Part shown: one piece after another, positions 17,887-29,154 of the stretch | How the letters are laid out: each line of letters starts with the position of its first letter | How positions within the stretch are numbered: the first letter of the stretch is position 1 | DNA from: Streptomyces alanosinicus | GTDB lineage: Bacteria > Actinomycetota > Actinomycetes > Streptomycetales > Streptomycetaceae | Direction: 5' to 3' | Assembly: GCF_014650595.1 (NCBI RefSeq) | Contig: NZ_BMVG01000004.1 | Coordinates: forward strand, 310,001 to 374,000 | DNA length: 64,000 nt | The notes under the pieces: generated by a model | What the model was told of the DNA's origin: nothing | The model's input: only the letters and a program-made list of their open reading frames with translations | The model's database searches: none | Position numbers and translations under genes: made by a program

Positions 17887-18431
17887 CCGAGCTCGCAGAC
17901 ACCACAGAGCTGCTGCTCAGCCGCATCCGCGACGTCGCCGACCACCCCGAGCCGGGTGTGATGTTCAAGGACATCACCCCGCTGCTGGCGGACCCGGCCG
18001 CGTTCACGGCGCTCACCGACGCGCTGGCCGGCATCGCCGCGAACACCGGGGCGACCAAGATCGTCGGCCTGGAGGCCCGGGGCTTCATCCTCGGCGCACC
18101 GGTCGCCGTCCGCGCGGGCCTCGGGTTCATCCCCGTCCGCAAGGCCGGCAAGCTGCCCGGAGCGACGCTGCGCCAGGCGTACGACCTGGAGTACGGATCG
18201 GCCGAGATCGAGGTGCACGCCGAGGACCTGACCGCCGGGGACCGCGTCCTGATCGTGGACGACGTCCTCGCCACGGGCGGTACGGCCGAGGCCGCGATCC
18301 AGCTGATCCAGCGCGCCGGCGCCCAGGTCGCGGGTCTCGCGGTCCTCATGGAGCTGGGCTTCCTCGCCGGCCGCGCCCGCCTGGCGCCGGCCCTCGACGG
18401 GGCCCCGCTGCAGGCGCTGCTCCAGATCTGA
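17883..18431 (+). CDS. apt: Adenine phosphoribosyltransferase
   Basis: This 182-aa type I PRTase makes AMP from adenine and PRPP. The PRPP loop is VLIVDDVLATGGTAEAA and the substrate hood contains GLEARGFILG. The order secD-secF-apt-relA is conserved in actinobacteria, placing nucleotide salvage beside alarmone synthesis. The ATG overlaps the secF stop by four bases. A long perfect hairpin 19 bases after the stop ends the operon. Confidence 0.95.
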   Translation: MTELADTTELLLSRIRDVADHPEPGVMFKDITPLLADPAAFTALTDALAGIAANTGATKIVGLEARGFILGAPVAVRAGLGFIPVRKAGKLPGATLRQAYDLEYGSAEIEVHAEDLTAGDRVLIVDDVLATGGTAEAAIQLIQRAGAQVAGLAVLMELGFLAGRARLAPALDGAPLQALLQI

Positions 18432-18450
18432 GCAGCTCCGCCCTCTACGC

Positions 18451-18489
18451 CGTACGGCCGTCCCGGTACCGCACCGGGGCGGCCGTACG
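18451..18489 (+). terminator. Terminator after apt
   Basis: A 17-bp stem (18451-18467 with 18473-18489, one G:U pair) has a five-base loop and no U-tract. It separates the sec-apt transcript from relA. Confidence 0.8.
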
Positions 18490-18565
18490 CATGCGGGAGA
18501 TACCGGCGAGCGCCACCGTGAGGACATCCCCCGCACGCCCTGGAAACACCCGGAATCCACCTCGT

Positions 18566-18591
18566 GGAATCCGGCGGGAGCCTCCCGTGTT
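18566..18591 (+). promoter_or_regulatory. SigR-type (thiol-stress) promoter of relA
   Basis: GGAAT (18566-18570), exactly 18 bases, then GTT (18589-18591) matches the Streptomyces SigR consensus GGAAT-N18-GTT. relA is an established SigR target in S. coelicolor, which supports the call. A second candidate -10, TACCAT, lies at 18648-18653. Confidence 0.7.
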
Positions 18592-18704
18592 CCACCAGTG
18601 AACAGTCCTCACTCCCGCCCGAAGGGGATGACCAGCCGCAGGATCGCTACCATGGGGTCTCCGGAGCCTGACCGGGGGACCCGGATCGCGCACGAGGAGC
18701 CCTC

Positions 18705-21245
<2,541 letters not shown>

Positions 21246-21271
21246 GAAGGGTCCACGGACGGGGGAGCGGG

Positions 21272-22630
21272 ATGGACGAGCAGGACCACGGCGGACCGGC
21301 CGCCGCGCGGACGGACCGTCCGGCGCACATCGTCGCCGGCCGCTACCGCCTCTTACGCCGGCTCGGCAGGGGCGGCATGGGCGTGGTGCACGAGGCCGAG
21401 GACGTCCAGCTGGGCCGCCGTGTCGCGGTGAAGATGCTGACGGCCGTCGAGGGAGTCAGCGAGGAGGATCTGGCCTGGGAACGCTTCCAGCGCGAGATCC
21501 GCGCGCTGGCCCAGATCGACCATCCCGGCGTCGTCACCCTGTACGACAGCGGAGTCCACGAGGGCGTCCCGTACCTCGTGATGCAGGTCCTCGACGGCAA
21601 GAGCCTGGCCGACCTGGTCGTGGCCTGCGGACCGCTGCCGAGCGCCGCCGCCTGCACGGTCGCGCTCGGCATCACCGACGCCCTGGAGGCGGTGCACGGC
21701 GCCGGCGTGGTGCACCGCGACGTCAAGCCGTCCAATGTGGGCGTCACCGGCGGCGGACGGGTCGTGCTGCAGGACTTCGGGCTGGCCCGGCTGGCCGGCG
21801 AGGCGGCGATCACCCGCACCGGCGCCCTCATCGGCACCCCGCAGTTCATGGCGCCCGAAGCGATGAGAGGCGGACCGCGCGAGGCCGCGGCGGACTGGTA
21901 CGGCCTCGGCGCCTGTCTGTTCCTGATGCTGACCGGCGAGCTGCCCTTCGGCCCGACCGCGGACGTCGGCGCCATCATGGAGCGTGCCCTCGACGACGGC
22001 ATCCGGCCGCTCACCGCGAGCGACGCCGTCCCCCAGCCGCTGGCCCACCTCGTGCGCGAACTGTGCAGCCAGGACCCGCAGTTGCGGCCGCGGAGCGCGG
22101 CGGCCGTACGGGAGACCCTCGTCCCGCTGATGTACGGCGGCACCCAGGACCTCGCCGACCTCGTGACCCGGCAGCTGCGCGCCGAGGCCGTGGACGTGGT
22201 CCGCAGCACCGAGGTCTCCGCCCGCGCCCTGCCCGGACTCCGGGACGAGCAGCCCGAGTACGTCTGGGACGCCGGGGACAGCTCGCTCGCGGCCGCGCCG
22301 GACCTCCTGCATCCCGCCACCCTCAGCGACACCACCCGGCTCATCGTCCTCGGCAGCATGACGCCGCAGGGCGCGCTGTCCCGTCAGCGCGAGGCCGTGT
22401 CCCTCGTACAGCGCGGCCAGGTGCGTGAGGCGGCGCAGATGCTCGCGGTCGTCGTCCAGGTCTGTCTGTCCAAGCTGGGCCCCGACCACCCCACCACCCT
22501 CACCAGCCAGTACTGGCAGGCCGTGTGCCGGGCCAGACTCGACGCCAGGGACGAGGCGCTGCAGATGCTCTCCCGGGTGAACAGACGTATCGGCGGACGA
22601 ACAGAGCGAACGGACGCAAACGATGACTGA
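21272..22630 (+). CDS. Serine/threonine protein kinase with C-terminal TPR (conflict module)
   Basis: This 452-aa cytoplasmic Hanks-type kinase has glycine loop GRGGMG, ATP-anchoring Lys54 (VAVK), catalytic HRDVKPSN (Asp150), DFG (Asp168) and GTPQFMAPE. All catalytic residues are present. Unlike PknB-type receptors it has no membrane helix or PASTA repeats. Residues about 365-445 form TPR-like helices with LGPDHPTTL, the pattern of actinobacterial signalling TPRs. GGGGAG precedes the ATG. It overlaps the next gene by eight bases, and the three genes form one unit that probably phosphorylates or gates the caspase-like effector. Substrate inferred, not shown. Confidence 0.88.
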   Translation: MDEQDHGGPAAARTDRPAHIVAGRYRLLRRLGRGGMGVVHEAEDVQLGRRVAVKMLTAVEGVSEEDLAWERFQREIRALAQIDHPGVVTLYDSGVHEGVPYLVMQVLDGKSLADLVVACGPLPSAAACTVALGITDALEAVHGAGVVHRDVKPSNVGVTGGGRVVLQDFGLARLAGEAAITRTGALIGTPQFMAPEAMRGGPREAAADWYGLGACLFLMLTGELPFGPTADVGAIMERALDDGIRPLTASDAVPQPLAHLVRELCSQDPQLRPRSAAAVRETLVPLMYGGTQDLADLVTRQLRAEAVDVVRSTEVSARALPGLRDEQPEYVWDAGDSSLAAAPDLLHPATLSDTTRLIVLGSMTPQGALSRQREAVSLVQRGQVREAAQMLAVVVQVCLSKLGPDHPTTLTSQYWQAVCRARLDARDEALQMLSRVNRRIGGRTERTDANDD

Positions 22631-23069
22631 CTTCGTCGTGGCCCTCCCGGCACCGGCCGGTGTCCCCGGGGCCGCGGCCGGGCATCCCGGCACCGAGGAC
22701 GACCTGCGCTCCCTGCTGCGCTGGCTGCGCGACGACGAGTCGCTCGCCGTGCGCGGACAGGCCGGCAGCAGCGCGCCGCCCGCCCCGGGCGGGATGGGCG
22801 CCGGCTTCGACATCCTCCAACTTGCCCTCGGCGCCGGCCTGTCCGCCGGTTCGCTGGTGGTCTCGGTCCTCCAGTGGCAGGCGGCCCGGCGCCAGGCGCC
22901 GGCCGTCACCCTGCGCCGCGGCGAGGTGGAGGTCCTGCTGACCGCGCAGACCGCGCGGGACGAGGAGACCGTCAGACGCATCGTCGAGCTGCTCGACGGC
23001 ACCTCGCCGCAGGGCGGCCTCCCGCATCCCCGGACCGAGGAGCCCGGAGGCGATGGCGTCACTGCCTGA
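22623..23069 (+). CDS. EACC1-like effector-associated protein
   Basis: This 148-aa protein matches my recollection of the effector-associated constant component 1 family. It has an N-terminal DLRSLLRWLRDDESLAVRG segment and a GMGAGFD turn. A hydrophobic, probably membrane-inserted helix follows (LALGAGLSAGSLVVSVL), then WQAARR and a small beta/alpha tail (VTLRRGEVEVLL). In published comparative genomics such proteins accompany caspase, trypsin and similar effectors in actinobacterial conflict systems. The gene overlaps the kinase by eight bases and the caspase gene by 17. The biochemical role is unknown; a membrane anchor or adaptor for the effector is an inference. Confidence 0.75.
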   Translation: MTDFVVALPAPAGVPGAAAGHPGTEDDLRSLLRWLRDDESLAVRGQAGSSAPPAPGGMGAGFDILQLALGAGLSAGSLVVSVLQWQAARRQAPAVTLRRGEVEVLLTAQTARDEETVRRIVELLDGTSPQGGLPHPRTEEPGGDGVTA

Positions 23070-24189
23070 CCCGGCGCGCTCGCGGGCCGTCCTCGTCGGC
23101 ACCGCCTCCTACCGCCATCTGCCTCAACTGCCCGCGGTCGAGGCCAATGTGGTGGACCTCGCGGCGGAGCTGTGCGACCCGGCCGTGTGGGGGCTGCCCG
23201 TCCAGCACTGCCGGGTCGTCGCCGATCCGCTCAGCCCGCAGACGATCCTGGACCCGGTGTACCAGGCCGGCGAGGAGGCCACGGACACCCTGCTGGTGTA
23301 CTTCGCCGGGCACGGCATGCGGGACACCGACTCGGCCGACCTGTATCTGGCGCTGGGCGACTCCCGTGAGCACCTGGGCTACACCGCCGTCGCCTACCAG
23401 CATCTGCGCACCGCGCTGCGCTCGGCCCGCGCCCGGCGCAAGGTCGTCGTGCTCGACTGCTGCTTCAGCGGCCGGGCCGCACGGGCGCTGGCCGGCGGGG
23501 ACGTGCTCGCCGCCGAGGCCGCGGTCGACGGCGCCTACGTCCTGACGGCCTCGCCCGGCGACCGGATAGCCCTCGCGCCCGACGGCGAGCGCAACACCGC
23601 GTTCACCGCCGAACTGCTGCGCGTCCTGCGCGAGGGCGTCGCGGAGGGACCCGAACTGATAGACCTGGACACGCTCTACCGGGTCCTCGAAGAACGCCTG
23701 CGCGCCAAGAGCCGGCCGCTGCCGCAGCGCTCCCAGGAGAACGGCGTGGGACGGCTGCCGCTGGCCCGCAACAAGGCGCGGGCCGGCCGTCACAGCCTCG
23801 CCGGACCGGTGCTGGCCGCCGAGGTGCGCGCCGCCGTCGTCGCCACCGGCCTCGCGCTGGCCCGGCTGCTGCGCTCCACCGGCAACACCCGTGATGCCCT
23901 GCCCGTGCTGCGCCTCGCGCTGCAGGAACAACAGTCGGCGGGGGCCCGGGGCGACCTGGTCGCCGTACAGCTGGAGCTGTCCGAGCTGCTCGCGGAGACC
24001 GGCCAGGTACGGGAGGCGATCGAGGTGCTGGAGCTGGCCTTCCAGCAGGTGCACAAGGGGTACGGCCCCGAAGCCGTGCTCGTCTGCCGGCGGCTGGCCG
24101 AGCTGCTGCAGGAGTCCGGCAACCACCTGCAGGCCTGCGAGGTGCTCAAGCACGCCCTGGACATCAGCGAGCAGGCGGGACCCGGCTGA
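23053..24189 (+). CDS. Caspase-like (peptidase C14) protease with TPR tail
   Basis: This 378-aa protein has a p20-like caspase domain in residues 1-235 with the catalytic dyad His87 (LLVYFAGHGMRD) and Cys137 (VVVLDCCFSG), preceded by the usual first strand RAVLVGTASY. Residues about 250-378 form TPR-like helical repeats (LRLALQEQQSAGARGDLVAV region). Such proteases cleave after specific residues and act as suicide or defence effectors in bacterial conflict systems. GGAGG precedes the ATG, which lies inside the upstream gene. It is the last gene of the module and is followed by a bidirectional terminator. Target and cleavage specificity cannot be read from the sequence. Confidence 0.85.
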   Translation: MASLPDPARSRAVLVGTASYRHLPQLPAVEANVVDLAAELCDPAVWGLPVQHCRVVADPLSPQTILDPVYQAGEEATDTLLVYFAGHGMRDTDSADLYLALGDSREHLGYTAVAYQHLRTALRSARARRKVVVLDCCFSGRAARALAGGDVLAAEAAVDGAYVLTASPGDRIALAPDGERNTAFTAELLRVLREGVAEGPELIDLDTLYRVLEERLRAKSRPLPQRSQENGVGRLPLARNKARAGRHSLAGPVLAAEVRAAVVATGLALARLLRSTGNTRDALPVLRLALQEQQSAGARGDLVAVQLELSELLAETGQVREAIEVLELAFQQVHKGYGPEAVLVCRRLAELLQESGNHLQACEVLKHALDISEQAGPG

Positions 24190-24191
24190 CA

Positions 24192-24221
24192 CGACCCGGT
24201 GGCCGACGACCCGGTGGCCGA
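24192..24221 (+). repeat. 15-base tandem duplication at the downstream edge of the caspase module
   Basis: CGACCCGGTGGCCGA occurs twice in direct tandem, starting two bases after the caspase stop. It could be a replication slip or a scar at the module boundary. Confidence 0.7.
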
Positions 24222-24236
24222 GACTCCCGGAAACGG

Positions 24237-24274
24237 CGAGGCGGCCCGGGGTGCGATACCACCGGGCCGCCTCG
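24237..24274 (+). terminator. Bidirectional terminator between the caspase gene and the DUF349 gene
   Basis: A 13-bp stem (24237-24249 with 24262-24274), continued by a short inner GGT/ACC pairing, lies between the two convergent genes. Confidence 0.7.
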
Positions 24275-24303
24275 GCCGGGACAGCTCCAAGGCCGGCGGC
24301 CGT

Positions 24304-25533
24304 TCAGCCGCCGAACTCCTGCAGGCCCTTCAGAGCCTGGTCAAGGAGCGCCTGGCGGCCCGCCAGCTCGCGCTCCAGCTTGTCGGCCTTGGAGCTGTTG
24401 CCCTGGGCGCGGGCCTGGTCGATCTGCGCCCTCAGCTTGTCCACGGCGGTCTGCAGCTGACCGGTCAGACCCTCGGCACGCGCACGCGCCTCCGGGTTCG
24501 TCCGGCGCCACTCGGCCTCCTCGGCCTCCTGGATCGCCCGCTCCACGGCGTGCATCCGGCCCTCGACCTTCGGACGCGCGTCCCGCGGGACATGGCCGAT
24601 GGCCTCCCAGCGCTCGTTGACCGAACGGAAGGCGGCGCGGGCCGTCTTGAGATCCGTGACCGGGAGGATCTTCTCGGCCTCCTCGGCCAGCTCCTCCTTC
24701 AGCTTCAGGTTCTCCGACTGCTCCGCGTCCCGCTCGGCGAACACCGAGCTGCGGGCGGCGAAGAACACGTCCTGGGCACCGCGGAAGCGGTTCCACAGGT
24801 CGTCCTCGTGCTCGCGCTGCGCGCGGCCCGCGGCCTTCCACTGGGTCATCAGCTCGCGGTAGCGGGCCGCGGTCGGCCCCCAGTCCGTCGAGCCCGACAG
24901 CGACTCGGCCTCGGCGACCAGCCCCTCCTTGATCCGGCGGGCATCCTCGCGCTGCGCGTCCAGCTGCGCGAAGTGCGCCTTACGCCGCTTGGAGAACGCC
25001 GACCGGGCGTGCGAGAAGCGGTGCCACAGATCGTCGTCCGACTTGCGGTCCAGGCGCGGCAGGCCCTTCCAGGTGTCCACCAGCGCCCGCAGCCGCTCAC
25101 CGGCGGCCCGCCACTGGTCGGACTGGGCCAGCTGCTCGGCCTCGGCGACCAGGTCCTCCTTGGCCTTGCGGGCCTCGTCGGACTGCTTGGCCCGCTGCTG
25201 CTTGCGCTCCTCGCGGCGTGCCTCGACGGTCGCCACGAGCTTGTCCAGCCGCCCCCGGAGCGCGTCCAGGTCACCGACCGCGTGGTGCGCGTCGATCTGC
25301 TCGCGCAGATGGCCGATGGCGGTCTGGGCGTCCTTCGCCGACAGATCGGTGGTCTGTACTCGCTTCTCGAGGAGGCCGATCTCGACAACCAGGCCCTCGT
25401 ACTTGCGCTCGAAGTAGGCAAGCGCCTCCTCAGGGGAGCCGGCCGCCCAGGATCCGACGACCTGCTCGCCATCGGCCGTACGCACGTACACGGTCCCCGT
25501 CTCGTCGACGCGGCCCCACGGGTCGCTGCTCAC
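24304..25533 (-). CDS. DUF349 coiled-coil protein
   Basis: This 409-aa, highly charged, almost wholly helical protein contains repeated DUF349 units, each with the W-x3-G...W-x-R-F pattern (DTWKGLPRLDRKSDDDLWHRF; TQWKAAGRAQREHEDDLWNRF; ERWEAIGHVPRDARPKVEGRM region). The N terminus (VSSDPWGRVDETGTVYVRT) is a short beta segment typical of the actinobacterial form. The function is unknown; an RNA- or ribosome-related scaffold has been suggested for the family. The GTG start has GGAGGAGG upstream; the frame is open further but unsupported. It is always near relA and the cyclophilin gene in streptomycetes. Confidence 0.85.
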   Translation of the reverse strand: MSSDPWGRVDETGTVYVRTADGEQVVGSWAAGSPEEALAYFERKYEGLVVEIGLLEKRVQTTDLSAKDAQTAIGHLREQIDAHHAVGDLDALRGRLDKLVATVEARREERKQQRAKQSDEARKAKEDLVAEAEQLAQSDQWRAAGERLRALVDTWKGLPRLDRKSDDDLWHRFSHARSAFSKRRKAHFAQLDAQREDARRIKEGLVAEAESLSGSTDWGPTAARYRELMTQWKAAGRAQREHEDDLWNRFRGAQDVFFAARSSVFAERDAEQSENLKLKEELAEEAEKILPVTDLKTARAAFRSVNERWEAIGHVPRDARPKVEGRMHAVERAIQEAEEAEWRRTNPEARARAEGLTGQLQTAVDKLRAQIDQARAQGNSSKADKLERELAGRQALLDQALKGLQEFGG

Positions 25534-25689
25534 AGCGCCTCCTCCACATGATGCCCGCGGGGGGCTTCGGCGCCCCCGGGCATCGTCCACAGTTTCGTCA
25601 CGGCCAACATAGGCGACCAGCGGGTTGCCTGTCCGCATCCAGCGCGACCGAAAATTCCGCAGCTGGCCGTCTTGAGTCTTACGACAGTG

Positions 25690-26520
25690 TCAGGACTTCG
25701 TCACCGTCGCCTTGTTGATCACCACGGTCGCGTTCGGAGCGGTGTTCTGCGTGGTCGGGTCCGGTGCCTGGGCACCCGCGGCGGCGATCTTCTGCAGCAC
25801 CTTCATGCCCGCGTCCGAGACCGTGCCGAACGGGGTGTACTGGGGCGGCAGCGGGCTGGCCTTGTAGACCAGGAAGAACTGGCTGCCGCCGGTGTGCTTC
25901 TGGCCGGTGTTGGCCATCGCCACCGTGCCCGCCGGGTACGTGTTGCCCTTCAGGCTCTTGTCCTTCAGGTTCTCGTCCGGGAGCGTGTAGCCCGGACCGC
26001 CCATGCCGGTGCCCTGCGGGTCACCGCACTGCAGCACATAGATGCCGGTCGTGGTCAGCCGGTGGCACTTGGTGTGGTCGAAGAAGCCCTTGCCCGCCAG
26101 GAAGTCGAACGAGTTCACCGTGTGCGGGGCCGCCGCCGTCTTCAGGTCGACGCCGATGTCACCGCACGTCGTCGAGAGGTTCATCGTGTAGTTCGCCGAC
26201 GTGTCGATCGCCAGCGCCGGCTCCTTCTTCCAGCTCAGCTTCTTCGCCACGCCTGCCGCGGGCTTCGCGCACGGGTCCGGGGCCTTGCTGGTCGGCGTGG
26301 CGCTGGGGGTGACGTCCGCGGCGGCGTTCTTCTTGTCGTCGTCGCCCTTCATCACGCCCGTCGTGTAGAGCGCGACGCTGCCGATCACGATCACGCCGAG
26401 TACCGACGCGATCACCGAGTTGCGCATGCGGGCCTTGCGGCGCGCCTGGGTGCGCCGCTGCTGCTGCCGCAAGAACTTCTCCCGGGCGAGCTGACGCCGC
26501 CGCTGCTCCTGGCTGACCAC
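25690..26520 (-). CDS. Membrane-anchored cyclophilin-type peptidyl-prolyl isomerase
   Basis: This 276-aa protein has a basic N terminus (RRRQLAREKFLRQQQRR), one membrane helix (VIASVLGVIVIGSVALYTTG), a Thr/Pro/Ala linker and a C-terminal cyclophilin domain on the outer face. The domain keeps the HR of the active site (KCHRLTTTG), QCGDPQGTG and GGSQFFL. It should catalyse proline isomerisation of exported proteins. The GTG start has GAGGAG nine bases upstream. The gene is divergent from the MBL hydrolase gene. Confidence 0.9.
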   Translation of the reverse strand: MVSQEQRRRQLAREKFLRQQQRRTQARRKARMRNSVIASVLGVIVIGSVALYTTGVMKGDDDKKNAAADVTPSATPTSKAPDPCAKPAAGVAKKLSWKKEPALAIDTSANYTMNLSTTCGDIGVDLKTAAAPHTVNSFDFLAGKGFFDHTKCHRLTTTGIYVLQCGDPQGTGMGGPGYTLPDENLKDKSLKGNTYPAGTVAMANTGQKHTGGSQFFLVYKASPLPPQYTPFGTVSDAGMKVLQKIAAAGAQAPDPTTQNTAPNATVVINKATVTKS

Positions 26521-26539
26521 CGGGTTTTCTCCTCATGCG

Positions 26540-26592
26540 TGTCGTGTGCCGACCGGTACGCGTGCGGCTGCGTGGCTGTCGTGTGCCGACCG
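26540..26592. repeat. 16-base direct repeat in the cyclophilin/MBL divergent promoter region
   Basis: TGTCGTGTGCCGACCG occurs at 26540-26555 and 26577-26592, 37 bases apart (about 3.5 helical turns). It could be a pair of operator sites or a simple duplication. A candidate -10 TAGTCT for the plus-strand gene lies at 26646-26651. Confidence 0.6.
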
Positions 26593-26698
26593 CTGCGTGT
26601 AGCCCCGTACCGTATATGGGTTCGCTGAGGAAACGGCAGCGCCGGTAGTCTCTGACTGCGGTTGAAGCCGCCAGTAGTCGACACAACGAAGGACGATC

Positions 26699-27406
26699 GT
26701 GCTCATTGCCGGGTTCCCCGCCGGGGCCTGGGGGACGAACTGTTATCTCGTCGCCCCCGCCGCCGGCGAGGAGTGCGTGATCATCGACCCCGGCCACCAG
26801 GCCGCCGAAGGCGTCGAGGAAGCGCTGAGGAAGCATCGGCTCAAGCCCGTCGCCGTCGTCCTCACCCACGGTCACATCGACCATGTGGCCTCGGTCGTCC
26901 CGGTCTGCGGCGCGCATGACATACCGGCCTGGATCCACCCCGAGGACCGCTACATGATGGACGACCCCGAGAAGGGGATCGGGCGGTCCATCGGCATGCC
27001 GCTGATGGGTGAGCTGACCGTGGGGGAGCCGGACGACGTCCGGGAGCTGAGCGACGGCACCACGCTGGACCTGGCGGGCCTCACGCTCTCCGTCGCGCAC
27101 GCGCCGGGCCATACGAAGGGGTCGGTGACGTTCCGGATGCCCGAGACCGCCGACATCCCGTCGGTGTTCTTCTCCGGGGATCTGCTCTTCGCCGGCTCCA
27201 TCGGACGCACCGACATGCCGGGCGGATCCATGGCGGACATGTTCGAGTCGCTGGCCCGTGTGTGCCTGCCGCTCGACGACTCCACCGTGGTCCTGTCCGG
27301 CCACGGCCCCCAGACGACCATCGGCCAGGAGCGCACCACCAACCCCTATCTGCGGCAGGTGGCGGCCGGCCAGGGAACCGCCCAGGCTCCCCGACGAGGA
27401 ATGTGA
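26699..27406 (+). CDS. Metallo-beta-lactamase fold hydrolase (glyoxalase II-like)
   Basis: This 235-aa cytoplasmic protein has the dinuclear zinc motif THGHIDHV (H-x-H-x-D-H), further ligands HAPGHTKGS and FSGDLLF, and a final His in VVLSGHG. It resembles hydroxyacylglutathione hydrolases, but actinobacteria use mycothiol, so the physiological thioester is uncertain. The GTG start has AAGGA upstream. hisS follows 14 bases after the stop, and the pairing is conserved in actinobacteria, probably as one transcript. Confidence 0.88.
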   Translation: MLIAGFPAGAWGTNCYLVAPAAGEECVIIDPGHQAAEGVEEALRKHRLKPVAVVLTHGHIDHVASVVPVCGAHDIPAWIHPEDRYMMDDPEKGIGRSIGMPLMGELTVGEPDDVRELSDGTTLDLAGLTLSVAHAPGHTKGSVTFRMPETADIPSVFFSGDLLFAGSIGRTDMPGGSMADMFESLARVCLPLDDSTVVLSGHGPQTTIGQERTTNPYLRQVAAGQGTAQAPRRGM

Positions 27407-27420
27407 CGAGAGAGCTTTCC

Positions 27421-28683
27421 GTGAGTACCTTCCAGGCCCCCAAGGGCACGTACGACCTGATCCCGCCGGACTCCGCCGTGTACCTGGCGGTCCGCGAGGC
27501 GATCGCGGCCCCGCTGCGCAACTCCGGCTACGGCTACATCGAGACGCCCGGCTTCGAGAACGTCGAACTGTTCGCGCGCGGTGTCGGCGAGTCCACCGAC
27601 ATCGTGACCAAGGAGATGTACGCCTTCGAGACCAAGGGCGGCGACAGGCTGGCCCTGCGTCCGGAGGGCACGGCTTCCGTCCTGCGCGCGGCCCTGGAGG
27701 CCAACCTGCACAAGTCGGGCAACCTCCCGGTCAAGCTCTGGTACTCGGGCTCGTACTACCGCTACGAGCGCCCCCAGAAGGGCCGCTACCGGCACTTCTC
27801 GCAGGTGGGTGCCGAGGCGATCGGCGCCGAGGACCCGGCGCTGGACGCCGAGCTCATCATCCTGGCCGACCAGGCGTACCGCTCGCTGGGCCTCAGCGAC
27901 TTCCGCATCCTGCTGAACAGCCTCGGCGACAAGGAGTGCCGGCCGGTGTACCGGGCCGCGCTGCAGGACTTCCTGCGCGGCCTGGACCTGGACGAGGACA
28001 CCCTGCGCCGGTGCGAGCTCAACCCGCTGCGTGTCCTCGACGACAAGCGCGAGTCGGTCCAGAAGCAGCTCACGGGCGCGCCGCTGCTGCGCGACTACCT
28101 GTGCGACGCGTGCAAGGCGTACCACGAGGAGGTGCGCGACCTGATCACCGCTGCGGGCGTGGCTTTCGAGGACGACCCGAAGCTGGTCCGTGGCCTGGAC
28201 TACTACACCCGCACCACCTTCGAGTTCGTGCACGACGGACTGGGCTCGCAGTCCGCGGTGGGCGGCGGCGGCCGCTACGACGGCCTGTCGGAGATGATCG
28301 GCGGCCCGGCGCTGCCGTCCGTCGGCTGGGCCCTGGGCGTCGACCGCACCGTCCTCGCGCTGGAGGCGGAGGGCGTGCGGCTGGACCTTCCGTCCAGCAC
28401 GTCGGTCTACGCGGTACCGCTCGGCGAGGAGGCCCGCCGCGTGCTGTTCGCGAAGGTCACCGAGCTGCGCAAGACGGGCGTCGCGGCGGACTTCGCGTAC
28501 GGCGGGAAGGGGCTGAAGGGGGCCATGAAGAGCGCCAACCGCTCGGGGGCCCGCTACGCGATCGTCGCCGGCGAGCGTGACCTCGCCGAGGGCGTCGTCC
28601 AGCTCAAGGACATGGAGTCCGGCGACCAGACGCCGATCGGGATCGACCAGATCGTCGCGGAACTGAAATCGCGGCTCGGCTAG
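27421..28683 (+). CDS. hisS: Histidyl-tRNA synthetase
   Basis: This 420-aa class II synthetase opens with [16 protein letters not shown] and carries motif 2 [16 protein letters not shown], the histidine-binding [15 protein letters not shown] and motif 3 GGGRYDGL. It charges tRNA-His. The GTG start at 27421 gives the normal bacterial length; the frame extends upstream through the MBL gene without conservation. A strong terminator follows 20 bases after the stop. Confidence 0.96.
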   Translation: MSTFQAPKGTYDLIPPDSAVYLAVREAIAAPLRNSGYGYIETPGFENVELFARGVGESTDIVTKEMYAFETKGGDRLALRPEGTASVLRAALEANLHKSGNLPVKLWYSGSYYRYERPQKGRYRHFSQVGAEAIGAEDPALDAELIILADQAYRSLGLSDFRILLNSLGDKECRPVYRAALQDFLRGLDLDEDTLRRCELNPLRVLDDKRESVQKQLTGAPLLRDYLCDACKAYHEEVRDLITAAGVAFEDDPKLVRGLDYYTRTTFEFVHDGLGSQSAVGGGGRYDGLSEMIGGPALPSVGWALGVDRTVLALEAEGVRLDLPSSTSVYAVPLGEEARRVLFAKVTELRKTGVAADFAYGGKGLKGAMKSANRSGARYAIVAGERDLAEGVVQLKDMESGDQTPIGIDQIVAELKSRLG

Positions 28684-29021
28684 GGTCTGTCTGGCAAAGG
28701 GCAGGGCGCCGGACCGGTCTGGTCCGGCGCCCTTCTCAGTGGTCGGGCAGCCCGTGCCGTTCCGGCTTCACGCGCGGCTGGTCCACCGGACGGGTCGCGA
28801 CCCACGGGGCGAGTACGGTCTCGCCGCGCGCCGCCGGCCGCCGTCAACTCCGCGGGTGCCGATTCGTCCTGTCGGACGATTCCCGTACGGGACCTCCACG
28901 CGCGCGTGCCTCTCGCCGGGTCCGCGCCGAGTACCGACGCCTCGCCGGCGTCCAGCCACCCGTTGTCCTGGAGGATCTCCACCGCGCCTGCGTTCGCGTG
29001 TGCCGTCATGCCCTTGGGCAT
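28680..29021 (-). pseudogene. Possible degraded small gene between hisS and the VKOR gene
   Basis: On the minus strand a frame starting ATG CCC AAG GGC ATG reads MTAHANAGAVEILQDNGW and then about 20 more plausible residues with high third-position GC. Codon use then decays to random, and the frame runs through the hisS terminator into the hisS stop. There is no convincing ribosome site. It looks like the head of a former gene, but a non-coding chance frame cannot be excluded. Apart from this and the terminator, the 471-base gap (28684-29154) shows nothing else I can name. Confidence 0.25.
28704..28732 (+). terminator. Terminator after hisS
   Basis: A perfect 12-bp GC-rich stem (28704-28715 with 28721-28732) has a five-base loop and is followed by TTCTC. 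Confidence 0.85.
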
Positions 29022-29154
29022 CGGCCGGAACCGAACGCTCCGGGGCCGCCGTGCGTACGTCCTTATGTCGTCCGAACGGTGGACGGACACGTGCGTGCGG
29101 CACAATGAGCCGTGCCCGAAGATGGTCCAACTCTCAAGTGACGGAATCGGCGAG

